Shown: positions 8,399 to 15,993, counted from the first letter of the stretch. The stretch is 22,407 nt of DNA from Rhodobacteraceae bacterium UBA2776 (GCA_002352425.1 DEIK01000108.1:25016-47422), one strand, 5' to 3'. Numbers and translations are program-made. The notes: a model not told the origin generated them from the sequence alone.

Positions 8399-9342
8399 CG
8401 GCCGCTCCTCAAACGTGGATCAACAGCGGCGTATGCAAGGTCGACGAGGAAAGTGATCAGGATCACCGAAAATACCAGCAGCATCACGACACTTTCCACC
8501 ACCACCAAATCACGTTGGGTGATGCCTTGAAAGATAAGGCGACCAAGACCCGGTAAGTAAAACACGTTCTCGATGATCACCGCGCCTGCGATCAGGAATG
8601 AAAATTGCAACCCGATGATGGTCAGCACGGGGATCAGAGCGTTGCGCAATGCGTGGCGGCGCAGGGCTTGGGCGCGGGTCAGGCCCTTGGCACGGGCGGT
8701 ACGGATGTAGTCTTGGGTCAAGGTTTCCAGCAGGCTGGAACGCATGACACGGGCCAGGATCGAAGCCTGGGGCAAGGCCAGCGCGATGGCCGGAAGAAAG
8801 AGTGATTTCAGGCCAGCAAACAGCCCGTTTTCCCAACCCGCAAATCCACCCGCGTTGAACCACTGAAGGTTCACGGCAAAGACCAAAACCAGCAGCATGG
8901 CGAACCAGAAATTGGGCACCGCGATGCCCAATTGGGTGACGCCCATGATGGCATAGTCGCTGGGTTTACCACGGCGCGCAGCGGCAATCAGGCCAACAGG
9001 AAATGCAATCAGCGTCGAGATCAGCAGCGAGAGAAAGGTCAGAGGCAGCGACACCCAAAGACGTTGGGCGATCAACTCGGACACCGGCACGCGGTAGGTA
9101 TAGGATTGGCCGAAATCCCCCGCCAACATCCCCGAAACCCAGCCGAAATAGCGCGACCACAGGGTACCGTTCAAACCCAATTCGTCACGCAACGCATTAA
9201 CCGCGTCCGGGTCTGCATTGAGACCGAGCATATAGGCGGCAGGATCACCCGGAATCACCTCGACCACGGCAAAAACCACCACAGAAGCCATAATGAGGCT
9301 GAGGGTCAGGGACAGTAATCGGGAAGCAGCAAATCGGATCAT
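8395..9342 (-). CDS. Oligopeptide-type ABC transporter permease (DppB-like)
   Basis: This 315-residue first permease of the family starts with a membrane helix (LLSLTLSLIMASVVVFAVVE) followed by IPGDPAAYMLG, typical of DppB and GsiC. The EAA motif TARAKGLTRAQALRRHALRNALIP is near residues 217-240. It is followed by GAVIIENVFYLPGLGRLIFQGI and a final membrane helix ending in AYAAVDPRLR. About six membrane segments are visible. It is the first gene of the minus-strand operon and its promoter must lie in the 326-base spacer on its 5' side. I see no strong ribosome binding site before the ATG at 9342. No binding-protein gene is present in this operon; a candidate lies at 14521-15993. Confidence 0.94.
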   Translation of the reverse strand: MIRFAASRLLSLTLSLIMASVVVFAVVEVIPGDPAAYMLGLNADPDAVNALRDELGLNGTLWSRYFGWVSGMLAGDFGQSYTYRVPVSELIAQRLWVSLPLTFLSLLISTLIAFPVGLIAAARRGKPSDYAIMGVTQLGIAVPNFWFAMLLVLVFAVNLQWFNAGGFAGWENGLFAGLKSLFLPAIALALPQASILARVMRSSLLETLTQDYIRTARAKGLTRAQALRRHALRNALIPVLTIIGLQFSFLIAGAVIIENVFYLPGLGRLIFQGITQRDLVVVESVVMLLVFSVILITFLVDLAYAAVDPRLRSGR

Positions 9343-9494
9343 AGCGGACAGGTTAATGTGCAGGCATGTGAATTGCTAGTGGGGGAAATACGGGGGTTTG
9401 CGGGATACGGATAACGTATGGGTTTGTACAGTTTTTGAGATCTTATTTCTCATCGATTCTCGCTCATGAAAGCTTTGCCCCATAAATGGCTCAA

Positions 9495-9508
9495 GCGGAA
9501 CAATCCGC
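9495..9508. repeat. Perfect inverted repeat GCGGA-ACAA-TCCGC, possible operator
   Basis: Five-base arms with a four-base centre lie in the middle of the divergent control region. The dyad and its placement between two catabolic operons would suit a dimeric regulator, but short arms of this kind can arise by chance. Confidence 0.35.
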
Positions 9509-9561
9509 AACGAATTTTGCTTGCCTTATCGTTCTGATTTGTCAAAGCTGGAAACAGGCAG

Positions 9562-9578
9562 CAGCGATGGCGTCGCTG
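9562..9578. repeat. Perfect inverted repeat CAGCGA-TGGCG-TCGCTG
   Basis: Six-base arms around a five-base centre, about 90 bases before the creatinase start. It could be an operator or a small RNA hairpin in the creatinase leader. No run of T follows directly, so it is not a standard terminator. Confidence 0.35.
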
Positions 9579-9668
9579 GTGTGGGAAACCGCAAGCGCTT
9601 TTTCAAAATCCTGAACGCCGGGAATTGCCACGCGGGGGCAGTTTGCCACCCGTTTCAGGAGAACAGAT

Positions 9669-10877
9669 ATGACACAACGTGATGAGTTTTACCGCCTGCA
9701 CAATGGTGACGCAGCCGTGCTGCCGTTTTCGGATCAGGAATATGAGGCGCGGATAAAGGGGCTTCGCGAGATCATGGAGATGATGTCGCTTGACGCGGTG
9801 GTGCTGACTTCGATGCACTCGATCGCCTACTATTCCGGCTTTCTATATTGTGCATTCGGGCGGCCCTATGCATTGGTGGTCACCTACAAGGAAGTCGTGA
9901 CAATCAGTGCTGGGATTGACGCGGGTCAACCTTGGCGGCGGTGCTATGGCGACAACATCACCTACACGGATTGGCAGCGCGACAATTACTGGCGGGCCGT
10001 GCGGTCTATCATAGGCGAGGTCGCCATGCTGGGGATCGAGGGGGATCACCTGACGTTGCTGCAAAATGACAAGCTGGTGGCGTTTTTGAAACCAGCAAGC
10101 ACGCTGGATGTTGCACCTGCCATGATGCGTCAACGGATGCATAAATCGCCTGCCGAAATCGCGCTGATCCGCGAAGGGGCACGGGTAGCCGACATTGGGG
10201 GCTATGCGATCAAAGAGGCCGTTGCAGCTGGCGTTCGCGAGATTGATGTCACGATGGCTGGGCGCGACGCGATGGAACTGGAGATTGCCCGTGCCTTTCC
10301 AGATGCAGAATACCGTGACACCTGGGTTTGGTTCCAGTCCGGTCTGAACACCGACGGGGCACATAACCCTGTGACGGGGCGGGTTTTGCAACGCGGCGAT
10401 ATTCTATCGCTGAACTGCTTTCCCATGATTTCGGGCTATTACACGGCGCTGGAACGCACCATGTTTGTCGAGGACGTCGATGCAGCATCGCTGGAGATTT
10501 GGCAGGCAAATGTGGCCGCGCACGAGTTGGGCATCAGCCTGATCAAACCCGGCGTCAGCTGTGCCGAAATCACGGCTGGCGTGAATGAGCTGTTTGAGGA
10601 GCGCGATCTGTTGAAATATCGCAGCTTTGGCTATGGGCATTCGTTCGGCGTGCTATCACACTACTATGGCCGCGAAGCCGGGTTGGAATTGCGCGAGGAT
10701 ATCGACACGGTGTTGGAACCCGGGATGGTGATTTCGATGGAGCCGATGTTGACCATTCCAGAAGGACAGGCCGGGGCCGGCGGTTATCGCGAGCATGACA
10801 TTTTGGTGGTCGGTGAAGACGGTGCCGAAAACATCACCCACTATCCATATGGGCCGGATTTTAACGTGGTCGGCTAG
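9669..10877 (+). CDS. Creatinase (creatine amidinohydrolase, EC 3.5.3.3)
   Basis: Creatinase hydrolyses creatine to sarcosine and urea in the cytoplasm. The 402-residue protein matches the Pseudomonas putida enzyme as I recall it over long blocks: FGRPYALVVT near residues 63-72, GQPWRR, YTDWQRDNY near 99-107, and TWVWFQSGLNTDGAHNPVT with the catalytic His232. GDILSLNCFPMISGYYTALERT with Glu262, FGYGHSFGVLSHYYGREAGL with Arg335, VISMEPM with Glu358 and GGYREHDIL follow. It has the pita-bread M24 fold, but the two Asp metal ligands of true M24 peptidases are replaced here by Asn249 and about Ala260, as expected for a metal-independent creatinase. CAGGAG precedes the ATG. It is first in a plus-strand operon and divergent from the ABC transporter. 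Confidence in the family is very high; the physiological substrate could still be a close analogue of creatine. Confidence 0.95.
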   Translation: MTQRDEFYRLHNGDAAVLPFSDQEYEARIKGLREIMEMMSLDAVVLTSMHSIAYYSGFLYCAFGRPYALVVTYKEVVTISAGIDAGQPWRRCYGDNITYTDWQRDNYWRAVRSIIGEVAMLGIEGDHLTLLQNDKLVAFLKPASTLDVAPAMMRQRMHKSPAEIALIREGARVADIGGYAIKEAVAAGVREIDVTMAGRDAMELEIARAFPDAEYRDTWVWFQSGLNTDGAHNPVTGRVLQRGDILSLNCFPMISGYYTALERTMFVEDVDAASLEIWQANVAAHELGISLIKPGVSCAEITAGVNELFEERDLLKYRSFGYGHSFGVLSHYYGREAGLELREDIDTVLEPGMVISMEPMLTIPEGQAGAGGYREHDILVVGEDGAENITHYPYGPDFNVVG

Positions 10878-10900
10878 GCAAAACAAAAGGGGGGGTCATC

Positions 10901-12067
10901 ATGTCCGAAGCACCCACAAGGGGATTCACGCGCGCTGAATACGCAAGGCGAACGGAATTAGCGCAGGGCTTGATGGCCGCTCAAGGGTTATCAGGATTGT
11001 TGTTGATGACCGAGGCCGAGGTGCGTTATTTTAGCGGATTCCACACCTTGTTTTGGCAAAGCCCAACCCGCCCGTGGTTCTTGTTCGTGCCAGCGCAAGG
11101 CAAACCAATTGCAATCATTCCCGAAATCGGCGCGGCCCTGATGCGGCAGACTTGGATTGAGGATATTCGCACGTGGAGCGCCCCGCAGCCAAAGGATGAC
11201 GGGCAAAGCCTATTGATGGATTTACTATCACCATTGGCAAATGCAAACGCAGGCATAGGGGTGATGAAGGGTCATGAAACCACACTGCGCATGCCGTTGG
11301 CCGATTACGAACAATTGATCGCAGCGTTACCCGGTCTGAGGATTGCCGACGCAACAGGGATTGTTCGATCTTTGAGGATGGTGAAATCGCCTGCCGAAAT
11401 CGGAAAACTCGCGCATATCTGTGGCATTGGTTCCAAAGCTTTCGAAGCCGTGCCGCGTTTCGCGCATGAGGGTATGCCGCTTGAGGAAGTGTTTCGCGCC
11501 TTTCGCCGCGAGGCTTTGCTGCATGGTGCCGATGACGTGCCCTATCTGGTCGGTGGCGCAGGGCAAGGCGGCTATCAGGACGTGATATCGCCGCCGTCAC
11601 GTCGCGCCCTTTGCAAGGGTGATGTTTTGATGTTGGACACGGGGTCCACTTGGGACGGGTACTTCTGCGATTTTGATCGCAACTTTGCGATTGGTCATGC
11701 TGATGATCTGTCGCGCCGCGCCTATGACGTTTTGTTCAGGGCGGCCGAGGCTGGTATGGCAGCCGCCCGTCCCGGCACCACTTGTCGGGAATTGTTTCAA
11801 GCAATGCAAAGCGTGATTGCCGAGCTGGATGATCAGGGTGGCGACGTTGGTCGGCTAGGGCATGGTTTGGGGATGCAGCTGACCGAATGGCCGTCGCACG
11901 CAGCTTTTGATGACACAGTGCTTGAGGAAAACATGGTGCTGACGCTGGAGCCATCGTTAAGCTATGGTGACGGGCACATCATGGTGCATGAAGAAAATAT
12001 CGTGGTGGGTGCGAAAGGGGTCGAATTGCTCAGCACACGCGCCGCGCCGGAATTACCTGTGATCTAA
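10901..12067 (+). CDS. M24-family metallohydrolase, Xaa-Pro peptidase/prolidase-like
   Basis: This 388-residue pita-bread enzyme, with an N-terminal creatinase-like domain (FTRAEYARR, VRYFSGF), is a paralogue of the preceding creatinase. Unlike creatinase, it keeps the full set of metal ligands: Asp246 (LMLDTGS), Asp257 (GYFCDFDR), His321 (GHGLGM), Glu350 (TLEPS) and Glu364 (HEEN). It should therefore be a dinuclear metal hydrolase. Xaa-Pro aminopeptidases, prolidases, ectoine hydrolase and DMSP lyase DddP share this fold. The sequence lacks the features I would expect of the last two. The ATG follows a purine-rich GGGGGG ribosome site 23 bases after the creatinase stop, so the two are co-transcribed. 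A role in cleaving an N-methyl, prolyl-like or amide bond in the imported compound is inferred. Confidence 0.88.
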   Translation: MSEAPTRGFTRAEYARRTELAQGLMAAQGLSGLLLMTEAEVRYFSGFHTLFWQSPTRPWFLFVPAQGKPIAIIPEIGAALMRQTWIEDIRTWSAPQPKDDGQSLLMDLLSPLANANAGIGVMKGHETTLRMPLADYEQLIAALPGLRIADATGIVRSLRMVKSPAEIGKLAHICGIGSKAFEAVPRFAHEGMPLEEVFRAFRREALLHGADDVPYLVGGAGQGGYQDVISPPSRRALCKGDVLMLDTGSTWDGYFCDFDRNFAIGHADDLSRRAYDVLFRAAEAGMAAARPGTTCRELFQAMQSVIAELDDQGGDVGRLGHGLGMQLTEWPSHAAFDDTVLEENMVLTLEPSLSYGDGHIMVHEENIVVGAKGVELLSTRAAPELPVI

Positions 12068-12076
12068 GGGGGAGAC

Positions 12077-12826
12077 ATGAAGCTGGGTTTTGATGTCGAC
12101 GGGGGTATCGGCACCCGCGCAACACTGGGTGTGATCGTTCTGGAAACCGACGAAACGCTGGAACCGGAATTCGCGCGAATGACAGATATCGACGGGGTTG
12201 CGCTGTATCACAGCCGCATTCCGATGGTGTCGGATATCACCAACGAAACCCTCGCCCAGATGGAAGCCGATCTGCCAGCCTCTGCAAGAATGTTCCCGCC
12301 TTCAATGGATTTCGATGTCATCGGCTATGGCTGCACGTCTGCGTCAACCGTGATTGGGTCCGAGAACGTGGCACGTGCCGTGCAGTCGGTCTTTCCCAAT
12401 GCGTTGGTCACCAATCCACTGGCGGCACTCATCGCGGCCGCACAAAACCTTGGTGCAAAACGGTTGGGGTTCATCACACCCTATGTACCCGCCGTGTCGC
12501 AACGGATGCGTGATGCGCTGGTGGGCGTCGGATTTGAGATCGCGGGTTTTGGCTCTTTTGAAGAAGGCGATGACCGTGTGGTTGCGCGCATTTCCGAAAA
12601 CGCTATTCGGGACGCGGCCCTGCGCATGGCAGCCGAGGTTGATTGTGACGCCATCGTGATAGCCTGCACCAACCTGCGCTGCCTGCGGGTGATCCCTGAA
12701 ATCGAGGCCCAAACAGGTGTTCCCGTCATTTCCAGCAATCAGGCGATGGGCTGGCATATGTTGCGGTTAAGTGGCGTGAACGAGCCGATTTCTGGTTTTG
12801 GAAAGCTGTTCCTGACGACGCTCTAA
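12077..12826 (+). CDS. Asp/Glu racemase-superfamily enzyme (maleate isomerase/arylmalonate decarboxylase-like)
   Basis: The protein has 249 residues. The superfamily uses two cysteines on opposite sides of the substrate for proton transfer. Both are present: Cys86 in GYGCTSAS and Cys197 in VIACTNLRC, with a further Cys202 close by. The C-terminal GVPVISSNQAMGWHMLRLSGV is typical of the maleate isomerase, arylmalonate decarboxylase and EutA-like branch rather than of true glutamate racemase. It should therefore act on a small carboxylic acid as isomerase, racemase or decarboxylase. The ATG lies 9 bases after the M24 stop behind a strong GGGGGAG ribosome site. This makes it the third gene of the creatinase operon, possibly resolving the stereochemistry of an intermediate. 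Confidence 0.88.
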   Translation: MKLGFDVDGGIGTRATLGVIVLETDETLEPEFARMTDIDGVALYHSRIPMVSDITNETLAQMEADLPASARMFPPSMDFDVIGYGCTSASTVIGSENVARAVQSVFPNALVTNPLAALIAAAQNLGAKRLGFITPYVPAVSQRMRDALVGVGFEIAGFGSFEEGDDRVVARISENAIRDAALRMAAEVDCDAIVIACTNLRCLRVIPEIEAQTGVPVISSNQAMGWHMLRLSGVNEPISGFGKLFLTTL

Positions 12827-12834
12827 AACATATT

Positions 12835-12850
12835 CACAAATTGTATTGTG
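12835..12850. repeat. Inverted repeat CACAA-ATTGTA-TTGTG upstream of the MBL gene
   Basis: Perfect five-base arms with a six-base centre directly upstream of, and overlapping, the candidate -35 box of the next gene. It lies 9 bases after the racemase-like stop. Possible operator half-sites; function not established. Confidence 0.3.
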
Positions 12851-12873
12851 TTGTCAGACAAGCGGCCTATACT
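12846..12873 (+). promoter_or_regulatory. Candidate sigma-70 promoter for the MBL gene
   Basis: TTGTGT, a 16-base spacer and TATACT are visible in the 76-base gap before the Tat-exported hydrolase. The spacer contains the perfect palindrome TTGTC-A-GACAA at 12851-12861, where a bound dimer would block the promoter. The gene may thus be independently controlled although it follows the creatinase operon. The boxes were picked by eye. Confidence 0.4.
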
Positions 12874-12902
12874 TTAGGTTCCCAATTTCAGCGAGGCCCG
12901 TG

Positions 12903-13868
12903 ATGACACTGATCAAACCCACCCGACGTGATTTACTGAAACTCGCGGCAATGGCACCCGCGATGGCACTACCACTCAGTGCGCGTGCGCAGGTCGGCCC
13001 ACCAACCGGCGACAACCCCGCGCATTTCAGATTCTCGATTGGCGAGGCACAGCTGACCATCTTTTCGGACGGCTATTTCACAACACCCGTCAGCGGCATC
13101 GGCATCAATGCTGACCCCGCCGAAGTCCAAGCTTTTATGGCGCGCCACTACCTGCCGACGGATGTCGGATATGCCCACACTAACCACCTTTATATAGAAA
13201 TTGGTGATGCAAAAGTGTTGGTCGATGTTGGATCAGGTGATCGGTTTTTCGAAACCACAGGGCGGTTGATGGGCAATATGGAGGCCGCAGGGATCGACCC
13301 TCAAGGGGTGACGCATGTGGTGATCACCCATGCCCACGGCGACCATATTCTGGGCATCCGTGACGGGTTTGACGAGGCGATCATACCGGACGCACAATAC
13401 ATCATCGGGGCGGCGGAACATGATTATTGGCTGCAGGATGATCTGGTCAATCAGGTCGCGCCCGAGGGGCAGCAATTTGTTTTGGCGGCGGTGAATTCAA
13501 TCAATGCGGACGGGGTTGAGTGGGTGCTGGCACAGGACGGCCACGAGGTGGTGCCGGGTGTGACGCTGATGCACACGCCGGGGCATACATTGGGGCATAT
13601 GTCGGTACGGTTGGATAGTGGTGGCAAGTCCCTGATTGCGCTGGGCGATTGCCTGACCAATTCACACGCCAATTTCGCGCGACCCGATTGGTTGATCGAA
13701 CGAGACCACGACAAAGAGATGGCCGCGGCCACACGGAAGCGAGTGCTGGATATGGCGGCCGAGGACCGGATCGCAGTGCTTGGCTATCACTTCCCGTTTC
13801 CAGGTGTGGGCCACGTGAAACCGGACGGCGATGCGTTCCAGTTCATCCCCGCGTTGTGGCAATTTTAA
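12903..13868 (+). CDS. Tat-exported metallo-beta-lactamase-fold hydrolase
   Basis: The protein has 321 residues. The N-terminus MTLIKPTRRDLLKLAAMAPA has the twin-arginine motif and a hydrophobic stretch ending at about ARAQ (residues 27-30), so a folded enzyme is expected in the periplasm. The MBL zinc ligands are complete: His143, His145, Asp147 and His148 (THAHGDH), His228 (HTPGHTLGH), Asp249 (LGDCLTN) and His296 (GYHFPFPG). The general layout resembles lactonase or methyl-parathion-hydrolase-like members, and the substrate is unknown. The frame is open to 12846, but the ATG at 12903 follows GAGG and starts directly with the Tat signal. The gene follows the racemase-like gene after 76 bases and may have its own promoter. 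It may process a substrate before import. Confidence 0.9.
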   Translation: MTLIKPTRRDLLKLAAMAPAMALPLSARAQVGPPTGDNPAHFRFSIGEAQLTIFSDGYFTTPVSGIGINADPAEVQAFMARHYLPTDVGYAHTNHLYIEIGDAKVLVDVGSGDRFFETTGRLMGNMEAAGIDPQGVTHVVITHAHGDHILGIRDGFDEAIIPDAQYIIGAAEHDYWLQDDLVNQVAPEGQQFVLAAVNSINADGVEWVLAQDGHEVVPGVTLMHTPGHTLGHMSVRLDSGGKSLIALGDCLTNSHANFARPDWLIERDHDKEMAAATRKRVLDMAAEDRIAVLGYHFPFPGVGHVKPDGDAFQFIPALWQF

Positions 13869-13899
13869 GGGACGTCACCTGATAACTGGTCGTCTTTGG

Positions 13900-14454
13900 T
13901 CATATTAGAAAAACCTGATACCCCCAATAGAGCAGGGCAATACTATAGGCCCCCCACCATGTCAGGCTAAACAGAGCGACACGCAACACGCGATGTCCTA
14001 CGCCCGAAACGAGCAGGCATGAGACAGGATACCAGAGCAATATGCTGATTGGGAAAACCAAAAGAACAATGAACGGCGACCCGCTGGCAACGATTAGAAA
14101 AGTAGGGCCCAAAATCCACGGGATATAAGAAAATATGAACAATGGGGTCAGGAGCGAAAGGGCAATCGCCCCCAAGACCCGCCCCAAATTCGGATGCAAA
14201 ACCACGCGCCAGCGCCTGAAGTTGGATATGGTGAGCGCCGATATCATCCCGACTGTCAGTGCTGCAAATATACAGGCGAGCGTCGCAATCCATAAGGGCA
14301 ACTTTCCCTTTGGTGGATGATCTAGTGCTGGATCAACGGGTGCGACACGGGCATTCACAGCCCAAATCAACAGCCCAATAAAAATGGGGACTGCAATCAG
14401 AACCACGCGGCGCAGCGTGATCTTTATATTTGGACGGGTTGCTTTGGTACTCAT
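13900..14454 (-). CDS. Hypothetical multi-pass membrane protein
   Basis: I do not recognise a family. From the ATG at 14454 the protein has 184 residues. After a basic N-terminus (MSTKATRPNIKITLRR) there are about five hydrophobic segments: VVLIAVPIFIGLLIWAV, LWIATLACIFAALTVGMIS, a central pair from LGAIALSLLTPLFIFSYIPW into TFLIVASGSPFIVLLVFPIS, and a last one around WWGAYSIALLYWGY. A GTG four codons upstream (14466) is also possible; neither has a clear ribosome site. It is convergent with the MBL gene and separated from the binding-protein gene by an intrinsic terminator, so it is probably transcribed on its own. Coding status is supported by the clean membrane-protein pattern only. Confidence 0.6.
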   Translation of the reverse strand: MSTKATRPNIKITLRRVVLIAVPIFIGLLIWAVNARVAPVDPALDHPPKGKLPLWIATLACIFAALTVGMISALTISNFRRWRVVLHPNLGRVLGAIALSLLTPLFIFSYIPWILGPTFLIVASGSPFIVLLVFPISILLWYPVSCLLVSGVGHRVLRVALFSLTWWGAYSIALLYWGYQVFLI

Positions 14455-14474
14455 TACTTCAATCACAACAGCTC

Positions 14475-14510
14475 AAAAAACAGATGCGCCTTAGCTGTCT
14501 AAGGCGCATC
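14475..14510 (-). terminator. Intrinsic terminator of the M20/binding-protein operon
   Basis: Perfect 12-base stem GATGCGCCTTAG / CTAAGGCGCATC (14483-14494 and 14499-14510) with loop CTGT. On the minus strand the stem is followed, after a short TG step, by six T residues (complement of 14475-14480). It starts 10 bases after the binding-protein stop codon. This is the clearest terminator in the window. Confidence 0.93.
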
Positions 14511-14520
14511 CAAAATCGTC

Positions 14521-15993
14521 TTAGTCAGCCCAGCTTACGCCAGTCAGATCATTGGCTTGGGTTGGTGAATTGGCCCACAGCCCCTGAATTTTCGCGTTCG
14601 CGACGCCGGTTTTGGCCAGCTGGAACAGGTAGCCGTTGACGTATTCCGACGCGATCATTTTCTGCGCGTCCGCCTGAATGGCCATGCGCTCTGCCGGATC
14701 ACTGGTCAGGTTCAGTTTGGTCATCAAAGCTTGGAAATCAGCGCTGTCGTATTGGAAATAATAATCAGGCCGCGCGTAGATGTTGATGTCGGCGGGCTCG
14801 GTGTGGCTGACGATGGTCAAATCGAAATCCTTGCCTTTGAACACTTGTTCAATCCATTGCGCCCATTCCAGATTGGAAATCTCGGTCTCGATCCCGACTG
14901 CCCGCAGTTGCGCCGCGATGATTTCACCACCACGCCGCGCATAGGCAGGCGGGGGCAGCATCAAGCGCAATTTCAGGCCTTCTTGGCCAGCTTCTGCCAG
15001 CAGTTTTTTGGACAACTCAGGATCATAGGCCGACATGCCCGTCAAATCCACATAGGCCGGATTGTGCGGTGCAAAGTGAGTGCCGATTGGTGTGCCGTAA
15101 CCCGACATTGCCCCATCAATGATTTCCTGACGGTTGATCGCGTGGGCAATCGCTTCGCGGACCTTAACGTCCGACAAGGGGCCGGATTTGTTGTTGGTCG
15201 ACAGGATGGTTTCACCCTCGGTCGAGCCAACGATCACGTTGAACCGTGGGTCCGAGTCAAACTGTGACAGGGTTTCCGGTGCCGGAAAATTCGGGAAGGC
15301 ATCGACGTCGCCCGCCATCACGGCCGCAAAGGCCGCGTTCGGGTCAGAGATGAATTTGAACGTCGCTTTGGACAACGCCGGGGCAGCACCCCAATAATCC
15401 GCATTGCGCTCCAAATCGACGCGGTCGCCTTGCACCCAGTTCATAAACTTGAACGGGCCGGTGCCGATTGGGTTGGTGGCGGCGTCAGCAATGCTTTCTT
15501 CACCAACAATCACCGCGTCACCCCATGCCATGTTGAACGGGAAATTACCGTTTGGCTCAGACAGTGTCACGGTCACGGTTGTCGCATCAGTGGCTGCGAC
15601 ATCTGCGATGCCTTTAAACAGGGCCTTTTGCGCGTTGGTCGAATCCTCGGCGCGCGCGCGGTTCAGCGAGAACACAACGTCATCGGCGTTCATGTCAGTG
15701 CCATCGTGGAACTTTACGCCAGATTGCAAATGGAACGTATAGGTTAGGCCGTCCTCGGACACATCCCAGCTGCTGGCCAAGGCAGGCAGAACTGCCCCGT
15801 CCGAGCCAAATCGGGTCAGACCCTCGAACACATTGGCGTAAACCACTTCGTCAATCGCGGCGGCAGCACCACCTGTTGGGTCAAGGTTCGGTGGCTCAAG
15901 CACCATGCCGATGGTGAGCGCATCTTGCGCGGCAAAAGCAGTGCCTGCGGTCAGCGCAAGTGCGGCGACAGTCATTTTAAGGCGGTTAAACAT
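14521..15993 (-). CDS. ABC transporter substrate-binding protein, family 5 (DppA/OppA type)
   Basis: The protein has 490 residues. A signal peptide (MFNRLKMTVAALALTAGTAFA, cut near residue 22) sends it to the periplasm. Family-5 marks are LTIGMVLEPPNLDPTGG, FEGLTRFGSDGAVLPALASSW, the block YTFHLQSGVKFHDGTDMNADDVVFS, IGTGPFKFMNWVQGD and VREAIAHAINRQEI. These proteins bind peptides but also opines, nickel, glutathione and other amino compounds. AGGGAG precedes the ATG. The gene lies 29 bases after the M20 deacylase stop and is closed by a strong terminator. It is the only binding-protein gene here and is the natural partner of the permeases and fused ATPase at 5991-9342, although about 5 kb and the whole creatinase operon separate them. 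Confidence 0.93.
   Translation of the reverse strand: MFNRLKMTVAALALTAGTAFAAQDALTIGMVLEPPNLDPTGGAAAAIDEVVYANVFEGLTRFGSDGAVLPALASSWDVSEDGLTYTFHLQSGVKFHDGTDMNADDVVFSLNRARAEDSTNAQKALFKGIADVAATDATTVTVTLSEPNGNFPFNMAWGDAVIVGEESIADAATNPIGTGPFKFMNWVQGDRVDLERNADYWGAAPALSKATFKFISDPNAAFAAVMAGDVDAFPNFPAPETLSQFDSDPRFNVIVGSTEGETILSTNNKSGPLSDVKVREAIAHAINRQEIIDGAMSGYGTPIGTHFAPHNPAYVDLTGMSAYDPELSKKLLAEAGQEGLKLRLMLPPPAYARRGGEIIAAQLRAVGIETEISNLEWAQWIEQVFKGKDFDLTIVSHTEPADINIYARPDYYFQYDSADFQALMTKLNLTSDPAERMAIQADAQKMIASEYVNGYLFQLAKTGVANAKIQGLWANSPTQANDLTGVSWAD

Larger units (their letters stand above)
9343..9668. promoter_or_regulatory. Divergent control region between transporter and creatinase operons
   Basis: This 326-base stretch has no supported gene and separates the two divergent operons, so it should hold both promoters. 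It contains at least two perfect inverted repeats (annotated separately), the 8-base palindrome AAGCGCTT followed by T residues near 9593-9603, and GAGA/TCTC arms near 9437-9451. The creatinase ribosome site CAGGAG is at its right end, about 8 bases before the ATG. I could not choose -35 and -10 boxes with confidence. Confidence 0.55.

Noticed and set aside
10901..12067. DMSP lyase DddP
   Set aside because: DddP is longer and has a distinct N-terminal extension; this protein is shorter and looks like an ordinary Xaa-Pro-type M24 enzyme.
9669..12826. Ectoine degradation cluster (EutD/EutA-like M24 plus racemase-family gene, with M20 as EutE)
   Set aside because: The first M24 protein matches creatinase block by block, the second lacks the N-terminal features I associate with ectoine hydrolase, and the eutB/eutC genes are absent.
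14483..14510. Inverted repeat as an operator or attachment site
   Set aside because: The position just after a stop codon and the T run on the same strand fit a terminator fully.
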